The translations under genes were made by a program, and so were the position numbers. Positions 43,635-55,087 of a stretch of 64,000 nt of DNA are shown here, in pieces (the stretch's first letter is position 1; the number at the start of each line of letters is the position of its first letter). The notes under the pieces were generated by a model. That model worked only from the letters and a program-made list of their open reading frames with translations, was not told where the DNA came from and ran no database searches. Origin of the DNA: Henricia sp. BOLD:AAB3569 (Eukaryota; Echinodermata; Asteroidea; Spinulosida; Echinasteridae); the NCBI GenBank assembly GCA_037783545.1, contig JBBELK010000052.1, forward strand, positions 1,054,001 to 1,118,000, read 5' to 3'.

Positions 43635-46600
43635 TTACTTTGCTTCTTCCTTTCTGTATTTCTTGGCAATAGCCAAGAAATCGCGGACATCTTCCTCCGA
43701 GCCCATGATAACCGGGCATCGCTCGTGGATCTTGGTGGGTTGCAGGGCTAGAATGTCCTTGGTTCCCGTGGTAGCCAAACCGCCAGCTTGCTCCATGATA
43801 AAGGCCATTGGGTTGGACTCGTATAGCAGGCGAATCTTTACCAAAGATTGGAAAATAGAATATGCGCCTTATTACGGTTCCCCCACAATTGATTGCTTTC
43901 CGTGACGTAAAACATCCGGGAATGTTTAGTGGTCAACAGTCACGTACGTACACAAGTGCGCAAATAGATGCACATGAACACGCCTAAAAAATACTCACCA
44001 GCGTACTTTGATTCGAAGATGCCGCACACACGCGCTACGTTCAAATTATTGAGCATGCACTCAGCTTGTAAAAAACAAAAGTGTTTTTACTTGATCACGA
44101 TTTTTAGCCTGAAACAAGACATTTTTATCTTTATCGATACAACAGCCATGACGCAACAACATAAAGCAAGGTTAAGTAACAGAGGTAAGTGCAAACCAAT
44201 GCACTTTTCTTGCTTTTTTGGCCGGTAATAACTCGATCCACGTGCGTCATGAAAAAATGGAAACCAAAATGGTGGATGGAAGGCGTTACGTCTCCAGAAA
44301 GCAATCAATTTACTGCGCGCGGTACATGGCGCGGTGCATGATGGTATAAAAATCTAGTACACTGTCAGAATCTCGTACGTACAGTTGTACACAAGTTAAT
44401 AGGTTTCTGGAGGTGAGTGGAGTTCTTGGCCACTTCAAACTTGTAAAACGCGGTGAATTTGTGTTTTTGACACAAAATGTTAACTGGTAACATAGAGCTC
44501 AGATACAGAATCAACCTACTGTACATGTATATCTGTTTTGGGGTTATACAATGTATGGGCGTCTAGGGGTGTAATTGTTTAGATAACTGTCGAAAATCTG
44601 TGGTTTTGGTATTGCGTGAAGCCGAGCGTGCGTGGCGTCGCGAGTCATGGGACTCACTACCCACGAGTTTAGGCAATTTAAAATTCCAGTTTTACATCGA
44701 TCATTATGGGACAAGACAATGTCAAAAATTGTAAAAAACAAAAAAATTCAAAGGAGCAAAAACGCCACAGTTACTGGGTCTAATTAAATTGTTAACCATG
44801 CCAATTTCAAGGGTCATCAGGACAATTTGCTGTCACATATTCACTGGTTTCAAGAAATTTACCTTGCCGTTGGGGCTAGACTTGTTTCCAGGGTACAAGA
44901 AAATGCCACCATACACCAGGGTGCGATGCACATCAGCGACCATGGATCCAACATAGCGTGCATTGTATGCCTTTTGACCATCCTGTTTATTCAGTTATAA
45001 AACAGAAAATATAAACAACCAAGTAAGAGATGAATCAGGTAACAGTGCTGTACACATTTTTGGACATTTTTAGGGGAGCACATGAGAGTTTTATCACAAA
45101 ATGCTGTAAACACCATATAAAAAAAAAAAAATCGGAGAAACCACTAGATCTGTCAAAGACGCTGGTCCGATGGACCAGTGAAAACATTTAATGACTCATA
45201 GAAACATTCCCCGATGCCTAATCCACAGTAAACAATTCTTACTCAATGCTAAGAATTCCTGGTTACCACGAACAATTCCTGATCGCTTTAGACATTTTCA
45301 GCACTTCAGATAACTATACATTTCTTTCTCCGATCTCTCCAGACATGCCTCAGTGTTGGATCAAAAAGCAATCCCATCCATCCTGCACTCAATGACCTTA
45401 AACCAGAAAGTGTTGCAGTATCTCGGTGCCATTTTGAAAAGCACCAGTGGACCACCAAATTTTCAGCAGGACCAGTAGAGTTCTCTAATCTGCTGGTCTT
45501 TTTGAACAGCATGAAATTCAGGTTAATTTCGACCCCTGGACGTGTCAGTACATTCTCGATTGGAATATACGGTGGTCCTATACATTCGTCAAATAGATTA
45601 TTGTCAAACTGTGTTATATCCCACAAAAAACTGTTTTAGTACTTGGAATTTGCCATTCCATGTAGTGCTTAGTTGATACAAAGTGGATGAATGTCGATGA
45701 GTTTGGGAAATCTGGATGCAGTGAAAAGTAACTTGGCTCCACCGGGATATAAAATGTCAGTTTTCTCCACAAATGCCAAAAATGGATATACAGCATTTTG
45801 CGATGAAGTTCTTCAAAGGTAGTCTAGTGGGTGCATGTACTTGGCCAATGTGTCTGTGTCCCTAGGCAAGACACTTGGTCTTAATTGCTTCAGTGAAGCG
45901 AGATGATTTTGTTATGGTTCCTTGATGACAATGTTGTCAATAATACTATATACTTCGGTGATAGGGCACAATACAAAAATCAGCTATTAAAATAGGTGGA
46001 TAAAATTTGGTTTTTTCCTCATTTTTTCATGCATTCCTTTAGTCCTGAGATAAGATTACCCACAATTTTTTTGTGACACAAATTCCGTTCCCAAAACTCT
46101 AAAGAATACATGTAATTTTCTATTTTGTATCTTTTTTGGACAGAGAAGGCATTTTGATGGAACACTGTGGATGATACTGTTTTACTTTTAGACCACCTTT
46201 AGGCCAAACAAAATAAATGGTGTGTTTACGGCAACCCGACCTACCTGGAATTTTTGAGGCCAAATTGCCGATCTCAAACTTTTTATTGCCAATTTTCAAG
46301 TTGATAATTTGAAATGAGCACTATTTGCAATAATTTCCAACGAACATAACATTTTCTACACTTGTACATGAACATGGTTAATAGTGTTTATAGTGAGTTT
46401 CAAACATTGCAACACGCAAATGCATGAACTGAAATGTAAAACAAAAAGACAAAATTAAATTATTTTCCTACCTACCTACCTGGATTTTTTTTAGGCCGTT
46501 ACCGTAAACGCACCATTTTTATTTTGTTTGGCCTTAGATTTATTTGTAACAATGGATTTTCCAAGTGCAGGGCTATAACGAGTCTCCCTCTGCTCAAGTC

Positions 46601-49600
46601 CCAAGTCAAGTCAAGTCAAGTTGCCTTCGAGTCCCAAGTCAAGTCAAACTGCCTTTCAGTCCCAAGTCAAGTCAAGCCATTTTTCACCAATGCTTGAGTG
46701 AAGTCAGGCATGTTAATTGGTCAAGTCTGATCAAGTCAAGTAGTCACAACAGTAACTTTGTTCAAGCGAATTTCAAAATGACTCTTAATGCTGGAACTTG
46801 CATTCGTGTAGGGTATATTTATGGTGTTCTGACCACGTGACTCGGGTCCAAGTCATTAAAGTCAAGTCAATTAAGGTTCGTGTCTCAAGTCAAGTCAAGT
46901 CAGTGAAAATCGGGACTCGAGTCCTGAATCTCAAGTCCGAGTCATTACAGCACTGTAAAAAAGTCCAACAGGAAAATTATTTTTGACTCTTTCATAGCTT
47001 ACCTCCGGAAACTTCTTCTGTTTGATGTACTCGGTGATAGCTGGGTCCCAGGATGAAGCATAACCCTCATTGATGCTGTAAATATTTCCCCGTGGCTTCA
47101 CTTTCATCAGGCGGTCCGTCAGAACAAACTCCCCAATGGCCTGCAAAAGTTTGAATCTCACTGATGCAATGTTCTATACTGGTCAAAATCTTGTCCGGGC
47201 GTGCTGAGCAGCACACGTATTTCTTTTCCGTAGGTGGGTGAAGCAAATTGAGAATTTTCTCTGCTTATGATTGGTTGAGATGGACATGAATATTTTTTTC
47301 TCTATATAGCGCCCTCATGGAGTTGTTAAATTAAGGGGAAAAAAAAAGAAAATTGATGGGGTTGTCCAGTTGCTTGGTAGTCTAGTGGTGAAGACATGGG
47401 ACTATCAATCAAGAGTTGCGAGTTCAAATCTGCCGAGTCACATTTTTTTCTCTCAATAATAATAGACCGATCCAGTAAGCTCCGCCCATTTTGGAATTGA
47501 CCAATCACAGCCTCAGGTTGAGGTAACCAAAAAGTGGATCTCCATTTTGGTTACCCGAGTCCTCAATATTTTGTGCACAGAGCTTCGGAGAAATGCAGCA
47601 TGAGTGACGCAAAAACACCATAAACATCATTTTTATCAGCGCAGAGGACCCTAGCCGGTTTAAAACGGATTGTATAAGACTATCCTAACCTACTTTTAAT
47701 CCCTTCATCAATGTGTTTTTGTGTAAACTTACCAAAATTAGCTTGTCGTTTTGCTATGTTGTGCATTCACTGCATTCTAGATGTGTGTCGAGATGTTTTT
47801 GTTCGATCGCGCGCGTTACGCGTATTGCAGGCGTGTTGTACGTGCGTGCACGACCGGATACCTAAGTGCACATTTTGCTTTCGAGCGTGCAGTTTCTGTG
47901 TACGTGTTTCAATACGCACTGACCAGGGCGCGGACGCTGACGCACGGCGCAGCCTCGCGACTCTACTGCACACGTGCCTCACATGTGTGGCATGTTGCTA
48001 GGCAATTTCTAAATGGGCAGAGCTTACTGGATCGGTCTATTGAGGAAAGAGTGAGGGTTATGTTATGGTAAAGTTATCGACAAAACTAAGTAGGCCTATG
48101 CAACGTATGGAGTTACACCAATCGAAAGCAACTGCTTCACCCACCTACGGAAAAAAAAAATGTGCGAGCAGCACCCTCACGCGGCGAACACTGACCAACC
48201 CAGTGAATCCCCGTTTGCCGTGTGAGGGCGCTGTTCAAAATGGATGCATGTAAGAGCAAGTTGAGGTGCTAACCATTAGTCAATTTGCGATTTTTTTCGC
48301 ACATGCGTAGTTTGTTTTTCACCCGAACGCGTCGTCAGGCATATCTAGTCAAACATGGCCAAAATCGTCTGCACTGCCCCCGTCAACGGTTTACAAAAAA
48401 TACTTACAAGCAACCTTTTTCCTCATGTTTGCCCTCGTATGTTCTACTAAAGAAATTTCAACTCGTTAAAGCTACCATAGAATTGGTTATTAATTCTATC
48501 TTTAATTCTGATATAAATTAACACTTATTTAGCGAATGCTTTTTTTTTTCAATCGCGTTTACAATTCCGCCATCTTGAAAAGTGATGTGTTACAACTGAC
48601 TGGAGATGAACCTAGCCCGGGGCTTGGTTCCTCTAGTCAGACTATCTAGTCAAACCACGCAGCGTTTGGGTGACATCTACATGTAGATGGACTATGGTTA
48701 GTCTAGTTAACTATGGTCACCCGCCCGAACTTGCTCTAATCTGTCATGGTTGTGATCGGCCACAGATTGGGTCGCCGATGCGATAGATATGCAGTAAAAG
48801 TGGACTATAATGATGCCAGCAGCTAGAGAATCATGTTTTGCGACTTTACACCTAATTTTGGAATGACTTGGTTATACTTCGGAAGAGCTTTTATTTTTGT
48901 CTGGGCAGCCAAATTTTTTTGTACGGGTGGAAAATTTATGTCAAGGCACTAATGATGATTTTGTCAGGGTGGCGCACCCGAAAAAAAAAAAACAAACAAA
49001 CAGCTAGAAGAGAACCCTGCACTGATGGATATCCTTGAAATTGATGTTTTTACTCTTTTGAAATTTATCGCGGCAAGGTACCAGCTACCGTTAGCTGCGT
49101 CCCAGCTACCGTGGATGTGTACAGGGAAGGAGTCCTTGGAATGGTCTAGAATTTAAAGGCCCAGTGTATCATTTGCAATGATCCCAAAAAGTAATCGACA
49201 AGATTACAGGGGAAAAGTTCTGAAAGTAAAGATTGAATTAATAGCAACTATCCATTGAAAGGTTTTCGCTCAAAATGATATAATTTTACCAGAAAATAAT
49301 CCGTAAAGATGAAATTATTTAGATCGCTTTCAAACGATTTACTTATTTTTGGTTCGCATCTACGCGGTCCAAAATGCATGGGCGCTGTGTACTCCGCGTG
49401 CGTGTTCCAACGCGATGCATTTTATATGGATCGCGCGCACACGCAGTATATGATGTTCGCCACAGAGTGCATGACGCAAGCCACATAGTACTCGATCAAC
49501 TGGGAACGAATATTTAAAGACCAGGAAAACGCATATATATTTTCATGGTTTTTTTAAACGTGGTACATTTGACAAAGCTGAAATTTCTCCGGATGAGTTT

Positions 49601-52600
49601 GTTGATGTCTTTCTTTTGATTTATAATGGTTTTATTCGCAGAATCGCTCAAAAACAGATCAGCTTTTAAGAGCAGCTATACTCACAGGGTCCAGCATGAA
49701 ACCATTAACACCACAACCTGTGGAGAGTACCACCATAGTAGCACTGCCATACAATGCATAGCCAGCTGCCACAAGTTTGTCTCCAGGCACCAACACGTCT
49801 TTAAGGGTTACTGGTCCAACAGAATCCTGGGGGTAATAAGGACTATAAGTTGAACTGAAAGATCAGGAAAAACCGTGGAGTCTTTCCACGGTAAAGGGGG
49901 CATTTTGGCAACACAGACCATATTTTCCAGAAAATACCTTTGTCTGGTCTCAAAATAAAAGAAATAAGTTTCAGTTGTTTAGAAGAGATAACTTAGGCCC
50001 AAAAAGGGTTACAAATAGTGTGACAACATGCCTTTCTAAAAACGCTTCACCCGGTACCTAATGTTGTATTCTTTATAATGCACTCATTATTTTCTACAGT
50101 TAATTGTAGTAAATTATCTTTGTATTGTGTGAATTCAACATTGAAATAAATTGAATTGAATTGAAGTTATCTCTTCAGAACAACTGAAACTTATTTCTTT
50201 TATTTTGAGACCAGACAAAGGTAGCGGTATTTCCTCGAAAATATGGTCTGGGTTGCCAAAATGTCCCTTTACTGTGGAAAGACCCAACTATTGGTGGGTT
50301 TAATGAACTTTAAATCGCAGCCCGTACGATGAATTGCATGAAGCTTAATACAAATATTTTCTACCTAAACATCGAGATACATACACATGTAGGTAGGTGG
50401 CGCCATTGGCAGCCGACAGCCAGAGACACCGGGGAATCCCCTAACTCTTCACGAAAGAGTGCTCTGGGATCTTTTAAGTGCGTTACACAACACACTGGAC
50501 CATTGGCTTTACATCCCTTCCAAAGGATGGAGCAAGTGTGTTTAACACTATGAACAACTAACAATGGAAATTGGGCACAGTCCATATTATTAACAATGAT
50601 GTGTGCCCAATTTCCATTGTTAGTTGCTCATAGTGTAAGTGTTGCGAGTCATCAGTGACCCAAAACCACTCGGCCTCGTTACCCCACGAATGTGGGTCCA
50701 TGCATGAAACTCTTTTCTTGTGTGCTGTTAAAGGGCCAGGCACACACCCGCTTTGTTGGGCTATTTTGGGCTCGAAATAGACCCATACATTATTCTGAAG
50801 CGCTTTCGAGAGTAAAAAGACGCCGTCAAATTTGGCCGTTTTTGAGCACTTTTGAAAAATTCAACGTCACATGACTTTTCGGAACCAAATTATGGTTCCG
50901 AAAAGTCACGTGGTCTTGTGAGTTAGTTGTTTTTCCAGCCGTATAAAGGTTTGTTACTGCAGAACTGCACCAAATTCAACTCTGATTTTCCCCCAATATT
51001 TATAATTAATTGACAAAAGAGAGACTATTTATACAGGTATGAAACAAAGTTAAACATAAGTGTGAAAATTCGAACATAATTGTTTGTTTCGAGAGTCCGG
51101 AGAACGGGAGCGAGCGCGTGCTACGGCAGGCTACCGTGGAGTGTAGGATATTTGCCCCGCGCAGCACGGCAAATTTCCCGAGTGCACACACGGGTTGGTT
51201 GCTCCGGTGTACGTTCGTGAATAAAAAACATGCTAACTTCTCCAGAGAAAACGGAAATTCCTAATCGGTCGTCCGGGCTGTCCAGTGAAATCGTGATCAG
51301 AAAATTGGAGATATCCCGAGTAGGAGAAGAGCGAATCGTTTGTGATAAAGTCGTTAAGCTCGCGCGTAGTTGCAACGGCTGGTAAAGCGTATAACCCGTC
51401 TTTTGGCCGTTTTTGTTAATTTTGCACTTCTTTAGTAAATTAAGGGATATTTTAATGATTTTATTTTCACAACGACCATCAAAAAAGTATTGTCAATGCT
51501 GCTACATCACTAAATCATGTGAACAGTAGGCCGGTGTGTACCTTTAAAGAAAGGCTGTGCACATTTGTTTTTGTTTTTTTCCCTAGTATTTATTTATTTT
51601 TTTAAAATTAATTTATTTTGCCATGCATGCCTAGACTAGGCTATTTATGTTTACAGCTAGTTTGGTATTTTTTTAGTTTATGCCACAACTCGAATTTAAG
51701 GAAAATAAGTATTGGAATTGATAGCTTGGATGATTTTAAAATACCTTTTCCATTTGGAAATGTTGCCTTTCCATGAAAATTCTGTGTTTCTGTCACGTCC
51801 GCCGTGCATTGCCACGTCGGGTAAGGGCAAAAACAACCTTACTTAACGTTCGCCTCCATACAAAAGTGTGTGAAACTGCTGCCGGCCGAGGCAGTATGTG
51901 AAGCGCGCGAAGAAAGAGGGCGTGCGCGTGATGATCCGTTTGGTTTCTGGCCGGCCGCTTTGCGTGCAATCATATGCAATATTCTTTCCGTGATTTTTCT
52001 CTAAAACTAAGCCTTTGCGACGGAAATGCATGTAAGTATTCCATTTATAAAATCGTCCAAGCTATCGATTCCAATAATTATTTTCCTTAAATTCAAGTTG
52101 TGGCATAAACAAAAAAAATACAGCTAGTTTTAATGAATGTTGAATGTTTTACCTTTTTCCAGATTGCAAAGATAGAGCCAATGGACACTAAACAATCGAT
52201 GTTGGAAGAGCCATCCAAGGGGTCAAAAGCCACAATGTATTTGCCAGCTTTACCCGGATCTACCAAAATTGTGTCCTCGTTTTCCTCCGAAACAAGAGCA
52301 CAGGTGGTGAACGATGACTTGAGGGCATTGATGAAAAGATCGTTAGAAAGCACATCCAATTTCTTCTGCTCGTCCCCCGTCACGTTGGTGGAGCCAGCAA
52401 TGCCAAAACTGGGAATAAATAAAATGATTTGACCTTTTAATGATGCCGTTTCGACCAATCATCTCGCACGTTGTATCAGCTCACGACATGTTCGTAACTG
52501 AAAATGTTTGTAACTGAAGGAAGTGTTACTATTTCGCTAAAAGCTAAACGTAGTTCATCTGAATAAAGATAGGCCTACGTATCTATTGAAAAAATGTCCT

Positions 52601-53294
52601 GACTGTTGATTTAAACATTAGACCCCCCTGGTAAAAGTGGACGCTACCACTACGCAGGCGCGTGTGTATTACCGTGATTGGCTCTTGCTATAAGCCAGTT
52701 CGGGGTTAACCAATGGAGCGTTGTGACATCATTAGTCAAATGTCATTTGTACATAGAAGCAGGAGCTGAGATCTTTATTATCAGATATCATTTTGTGTCA
52801 AAAACACAAATTCAAGTTTTTTCATCGTAAAACGCGCCTTTCACAATGCATTTGTGCACAAGGATCGTGCGTTTATGTACAGACGACCTTTGTCAAAAGT
52901 TCGTTTGGGGATCTGACGCATGCGCAGAAGCTAACCCCGAACTGGCTTAATGGCAACAGCGTCCGTAGCTATGATGCAATTTTGAATGTCGCGCAAACAA
53001 GGCTATGTGCACCGGCACCCCTAGCTCAACTCGTTTCAGCAAGGGTTTTGTGGAACTCTTTGTGGAGCAAAGACCCTTGCGACAGGAAGATGGGTACACC
53101 AGGCAAAATGCTTGGCTCACTCACAGCTTGGAAATTCCAGCTTTCCTGACAGCAGAGGAGATAGCCTTGATTGCAGTCATAAGTGAGTTGAGGAGTTGCG
53201 TCATTTCACCAGTTGCTCCCTCGCATCGTGACTGCTCCTCCAGCATAAAGCGAGTCAATGTCATGAAGTCTGTTTGTATCCCCTCGGAACCCAT
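43635..53294 (-). CDS. FBP1: Fructose-1,6-bisphosphatase, complete, six coding exons
   Basis: FBPase hydrolyses fructose 1,6-bisphosphate to fructose 6-phosphate in cytosolic gluconeogenesis. Exons (minus): 53294-53125, 52408-52153, 49826-49686, 47140-47003, 44982-44863, 43835-43635. All junctions are GT-AG and in frame, giving 341 residues, close to the usual 338. Visible motifs: N-terminal allosteric helix region ([20 protein letters not shown]), metal ligands in VSEENED and [12 protein letters not shown]-site GKY ([10 protein letters not shown]), [14 protein letters not shown], the substrate-phosphate block [19 protein letters not shown], and [17 protein letters not shown] near the C-terminus. 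The start Met is the first in-frame Met before the conserved TRF segment. Introns carry many transposons; two inserted elements end within about 20 bp of a splice donor. FBP1 versus FBP2 cannot be decided in an invertebrate. Confidence 0.97.
43900..44860. other. FBP intron 5, nothing else recognised
   Basis: The intron holds a TATAAAAA at 44345 and short frames in the plus direction. No paralogous repeat or exon was supported. Confidence 0.35.
45829..45985 (+). mobile_element. SINE-like fragment (+) in FBP intron 4
   Basis: A degraded head AGGTAGTCTAGTGGGTGCAT is followed by CCCTAGGCAAGACACTTGGT, the body word typical of tRNA SINEs. Confidence 0.55.
46202..46533. mobile_element. Harbinger-like MITE, copy 2, TTA target duplication
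   Basis: Starts GGCCAAACAAAATAAATGGT and ends CATTTTTATTTTGTTTGGCC. TTA lies directly outside each end (46199-46201 and 46534-46536). 332 bp. Same family as 770-1096. A 3-bp TWA duplication and a GGCC start fit PIF/Harbinger. Located in FBP intron 4. Confidence 0.88.
46590..46940 (+). repeat. (CAAGT)n pentanucleotide tracts
   Basis: Runs of CAAGTCAAGT at 46596-46680, 46727-46740 and 46842-46905, mixed with CCCAAGTCAAGTCAA. In FBP intron 4. Confidence 0.85.
47372..47460 (+). mobile_element. tRNA-like SINE (+)
   Basis: A box GGTAGTCTAGTGGTGAAGA, B box GAGTTCAAATCTGC and tail TTTTTTTCTCTCAATAATAA. The head resembles Asp/Glu-type tRNAs, but the stems are poor. Confidence 0.65.
47461..48041. mobile_element. 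581-bp element with AATAGACCGATCCAGTAAGC TIRs
   Basis: The left 31 bases (through TCCGCCCATTT) are inverted at 48011-48041 (AAATGGGCAGAGCTTACTGG then ATCGGTCTATT). It begins right after the SINE tail. No transposase. Confidence 0.72.
49153..49669. mobile_element. TTAAAGGCCC family, copy 2 (full length) in FBP intron 3
   Basis: TTAA on both sides, 517 bp, colinear with 2619-3148. The right end lies 15 bp from the donor GT of FBP exon 3 (49685-49684). Confidence 0.82.
49877..50286. repeat. Foldback element with ~120-bp arms
   Basis: Left arm from GTCTTTCCACGGTAAAGGGG to AGAAGAGATAACT and right arm from AGTTATCTCTTC to CTTTACTGTGGAAAGACCCA pair along their length (TTTCAGTTGTT/AACAACTGAAA, CTTTGTCTGGTCTC/GAGACCAGACAAAG). 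The loop of about 170 bp ends in a TTGAATTGAATTGAA repeat. FBP intron 2, 51 bp upstream of exon 3. Confidence 0.82.
50395..50710 (-). mobile_element. Class II SINE (-) split by a 91-bp hairpin
   Basis: On the minus strand the head TGGGGTAACGAGGCCGAGTG and the body CCATCCTTTGGAAGGGATGT are the 18954 family, but they are separated at 50546-50636 by an inserted palindrome. Confidence 0.75.
50546..50636. mobile_element. 91-bp hairpin MITE nested in a SINE
   Basis: ACACTATGAACAACTAACAA then TGGAAATTGGGCACA, and its inverse from TGTGCCCAATTTCC to GTTAGTTGCTCATAGTGT. The loop is about 22 bp. Confidence 0.75.
50728..51547 (+). mobile_element. TTAA-bounded element, TTAAAGGTACACACC family, copy 2
   Basis: TTAA at both ends, 820 bp, colinear with 20725-21516. 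The plus strand 51230-51383 holds a 51-codon open frame, [20 protein letters not shown] and on to RSCNGW, most of which is preserved in the other copy. FBP intron 2. Confidence 0.85.
51664..52121. mobile_element. Mutator-like MITE with ~78-bp TIRs and perfect 9-bp TSD
   Basis: Flanked by AGCTAGTTT on both sides (51655-51663 and 52122-52130). The inverted ends read GTATTTTTTT, GTTTATGCCACAACT and TTGGAAT-GATAGCTTGGA. The 9-bp duplication with long TIRs fits Mutator-like elements. The right copy of the TSD ends 21 bp from the donor of FBP exon 2. It also carries the GTCGGGTAAGGGCAA word seen at 5055 and 5568. Confidence 0.88.
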
Positions 53295-53455
53295 CCTGAG
53301 TGCTGGCAGTGATCCTTGTTGCTATTTAAATCACAGATCTTCATGTGTAGAGAAAGAGAGAAAAGTGGCATTTGCTATCATTGTTACATGTAAGTTGCAG
53401 CTCTGCTCTCATTTCTGGAATTAGAGTACCTGAAATAAATTTCTTGAATTTGCTT

Positions 53456-54127
53456 GGGATGAGAGAAAAATCATATACTGAAACGCAAAAGAAACTTACC
53501 ACCTTTTAAACTTTTAAATAGCAACAATAACACAAGTGTGTAGTAATGTGTGAACTTATTTGTGGACAATAGTGTCCTCACTGTCAGACCAAACGGTGTC
53601 TCAAGGTCACTTGAACCTTCAATGGTCACTTCATGGCACAGCTGTTCAACAGCTGTTTTGACTGTCAGTGATTAGCCAAGGGGTATGGGATGATAGTAAT
53701 GAGCTGCACGTGATGTCTTGATGTTGGCTTTAAAAAGGCCAGTGCAAAATGGGCATTTCAAGCAACATGCCACGATTGTAATCCATCCAAAGACTGGTAG
53801 GCAGTATGCGCCGACGATGCACTGCCTGTATCCAAATCAATGGTGGCCACACACTATTGAAAGGGGACTGACATTGCACCCTCTTCTGTTCTTTACTGTA
53901 GAACAAACTGATGAGATGGTGTATCTTGGTCCAAAACTTGACATGTCATCAATAAAATGCCAATGTTTCAATTAGCAATTGTTGGTTTGTTTTATTTTGA
54001 ACTGTTACAATTTCATTACATTTTAAACAAGTGGTAAGTTTCTTTTGCGTTTCAGTATATGAGCCTTATCAGGATTCAAACCGGGGACCACCGGGGAGAT
54101 GCTCAACCAACTGAGCTACAAGGCTCA
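53456..54127 (-). mobile_element. tRNA-like SINE (-), split by a TA-bounded MITE
   Basis: The tail GGGATGAGAGAAAAATCA is at 53456 and the tRNA-like part (minus strand GAGCCTTGTAGCTCAGTTGG, B box CGGTTTGAATCCTG) is at 54058-54127. The 578 bp between them is a separate element. Acceptor GCCTTGT/ATAAGGC pairs nearly fully. Confidence 0.75.
53478..54055. mobile_element. mariner-like MITE, CTGAAACGC TIRs, TA target
   Basis: Begins CTGAAACGCAAAAGAAACTT ACCAC and ends with the inverse through GCGTTTCAG. TA flanks each side (53476-53477 and 54056-54057). 578 bp. A plus-strand frame of 85 codons inside (53718-53975) shows no transposase motif. Confidence 0.82.
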
Positions 54128-54409
54128 GTGGTATACTCCATCAGAACCCAATTGTTTTCTCCCAGTGTTGCATTAGAAGTGCTATCGACGCAATATTTGG
54201 TATGGTACATAGCTGTTGAAATGTAACAACTTGGGATGAGAAAAAAATGGTTGACGTCATTATCCCTTTCAAAATTAATTAGGTTGCAGACGTTGAAAAC
54301 AAGACTCCCCGATTCTTGTGAAGGTTTATGCACCAGGCAATACATCGGTAATAATTTTGATTAAATTCGTCAATAACTTCAAACAAGTGTCCCTTCCTTT
54401 AAACTTAGT

Positions 54410-54686
54410 TTAAAGGCCCAGTGTATCATTTGCAATGACCCCAAAAAGTAATCGACAAGTTTACAGGGGGAAAAGTTCTGAAAGTAAAGATTGAATTAAT
54501 AGCAACTATCTAATGAAAGGTTTTCGCTCAAAATGATATAATTTTACCAATAAATAATCTGTAAAGATGAAATTATTTCGATCGTTTGCAAACGATTTAC
54601 TTATTTTTGGTTCGCATCTACGCGGTCCAAAATGCATGGGCGCTGTGTACTCCGTGTGCGTGTTCCAACGCGATGCATTTTTATGC
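54410..54686. mobile_element. TTAAAGGCCC family, 5' half only
   Basis: Matches the left half of 2619-3148 up to GCGATGCATTTTTATG, then breaks into unrelated sequence. Confidence 0.8.
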
Positions 54687-54889
54687 ACGGCGAGGTGAGT
54701 TTGTCAATTTGAGAAAAACGAAGGTGTGTATACGCAAGTTTTGAGAGTATTATGGCTAGGGAGGTATGTAGAACCATGGAGTTATAAAACGTGTAGAGAT
54801 TTTAATTTTACCCAAAAATTGCAAAATGCAAAAATTGCAAAAATTGTAAAAAGACTTGGTTAAAGATTGGAGCCACAGTTTCGATAAAT

Positions 54890-55010
54890 TAAAAAAATAC
54901 AATTGTTTTCCCTATGTCACAACTCAAATTTAAGGAAAATAATTATTGGAATCGATAGCTTAGAAGATTCTAAAATACCCTTACCATTGACATTTCCGTC
55001 GCAAATGAAA
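54890..55010. repeat. Fragment of the 51664-type Mutator-like element
   Basis: CACAACTCAAATTTAAGGAA and TTATTGGAATCGATAGCTTA repeat the TIR of 51664-52121. Confidence 0.65.
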
Positions 55011-55087
55011 ATTATATCCGAAATATCCGTTTCAAGAAAATATTGTTAACTATAAATTAAACAAAAATTAAATTAAATTAAACATTG

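Larger units (their letters stand above)
47225..48154. mobile_element. DNA element with CCGTAGGTGGGTGAAGCA TIRs, hosting a SINE and a second element
   Basis: TTTTCCGTAGGTGGGTGAAG at 47225 and CTTCACCCACCTACGGAAAA at 48135 are inverted. Inside lie a tRNA-like SINE (47372-47460) and a second inverted element (47461-48041), so most of its length is inserted DNA. FBP intron 3. Confidence 0.68.
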
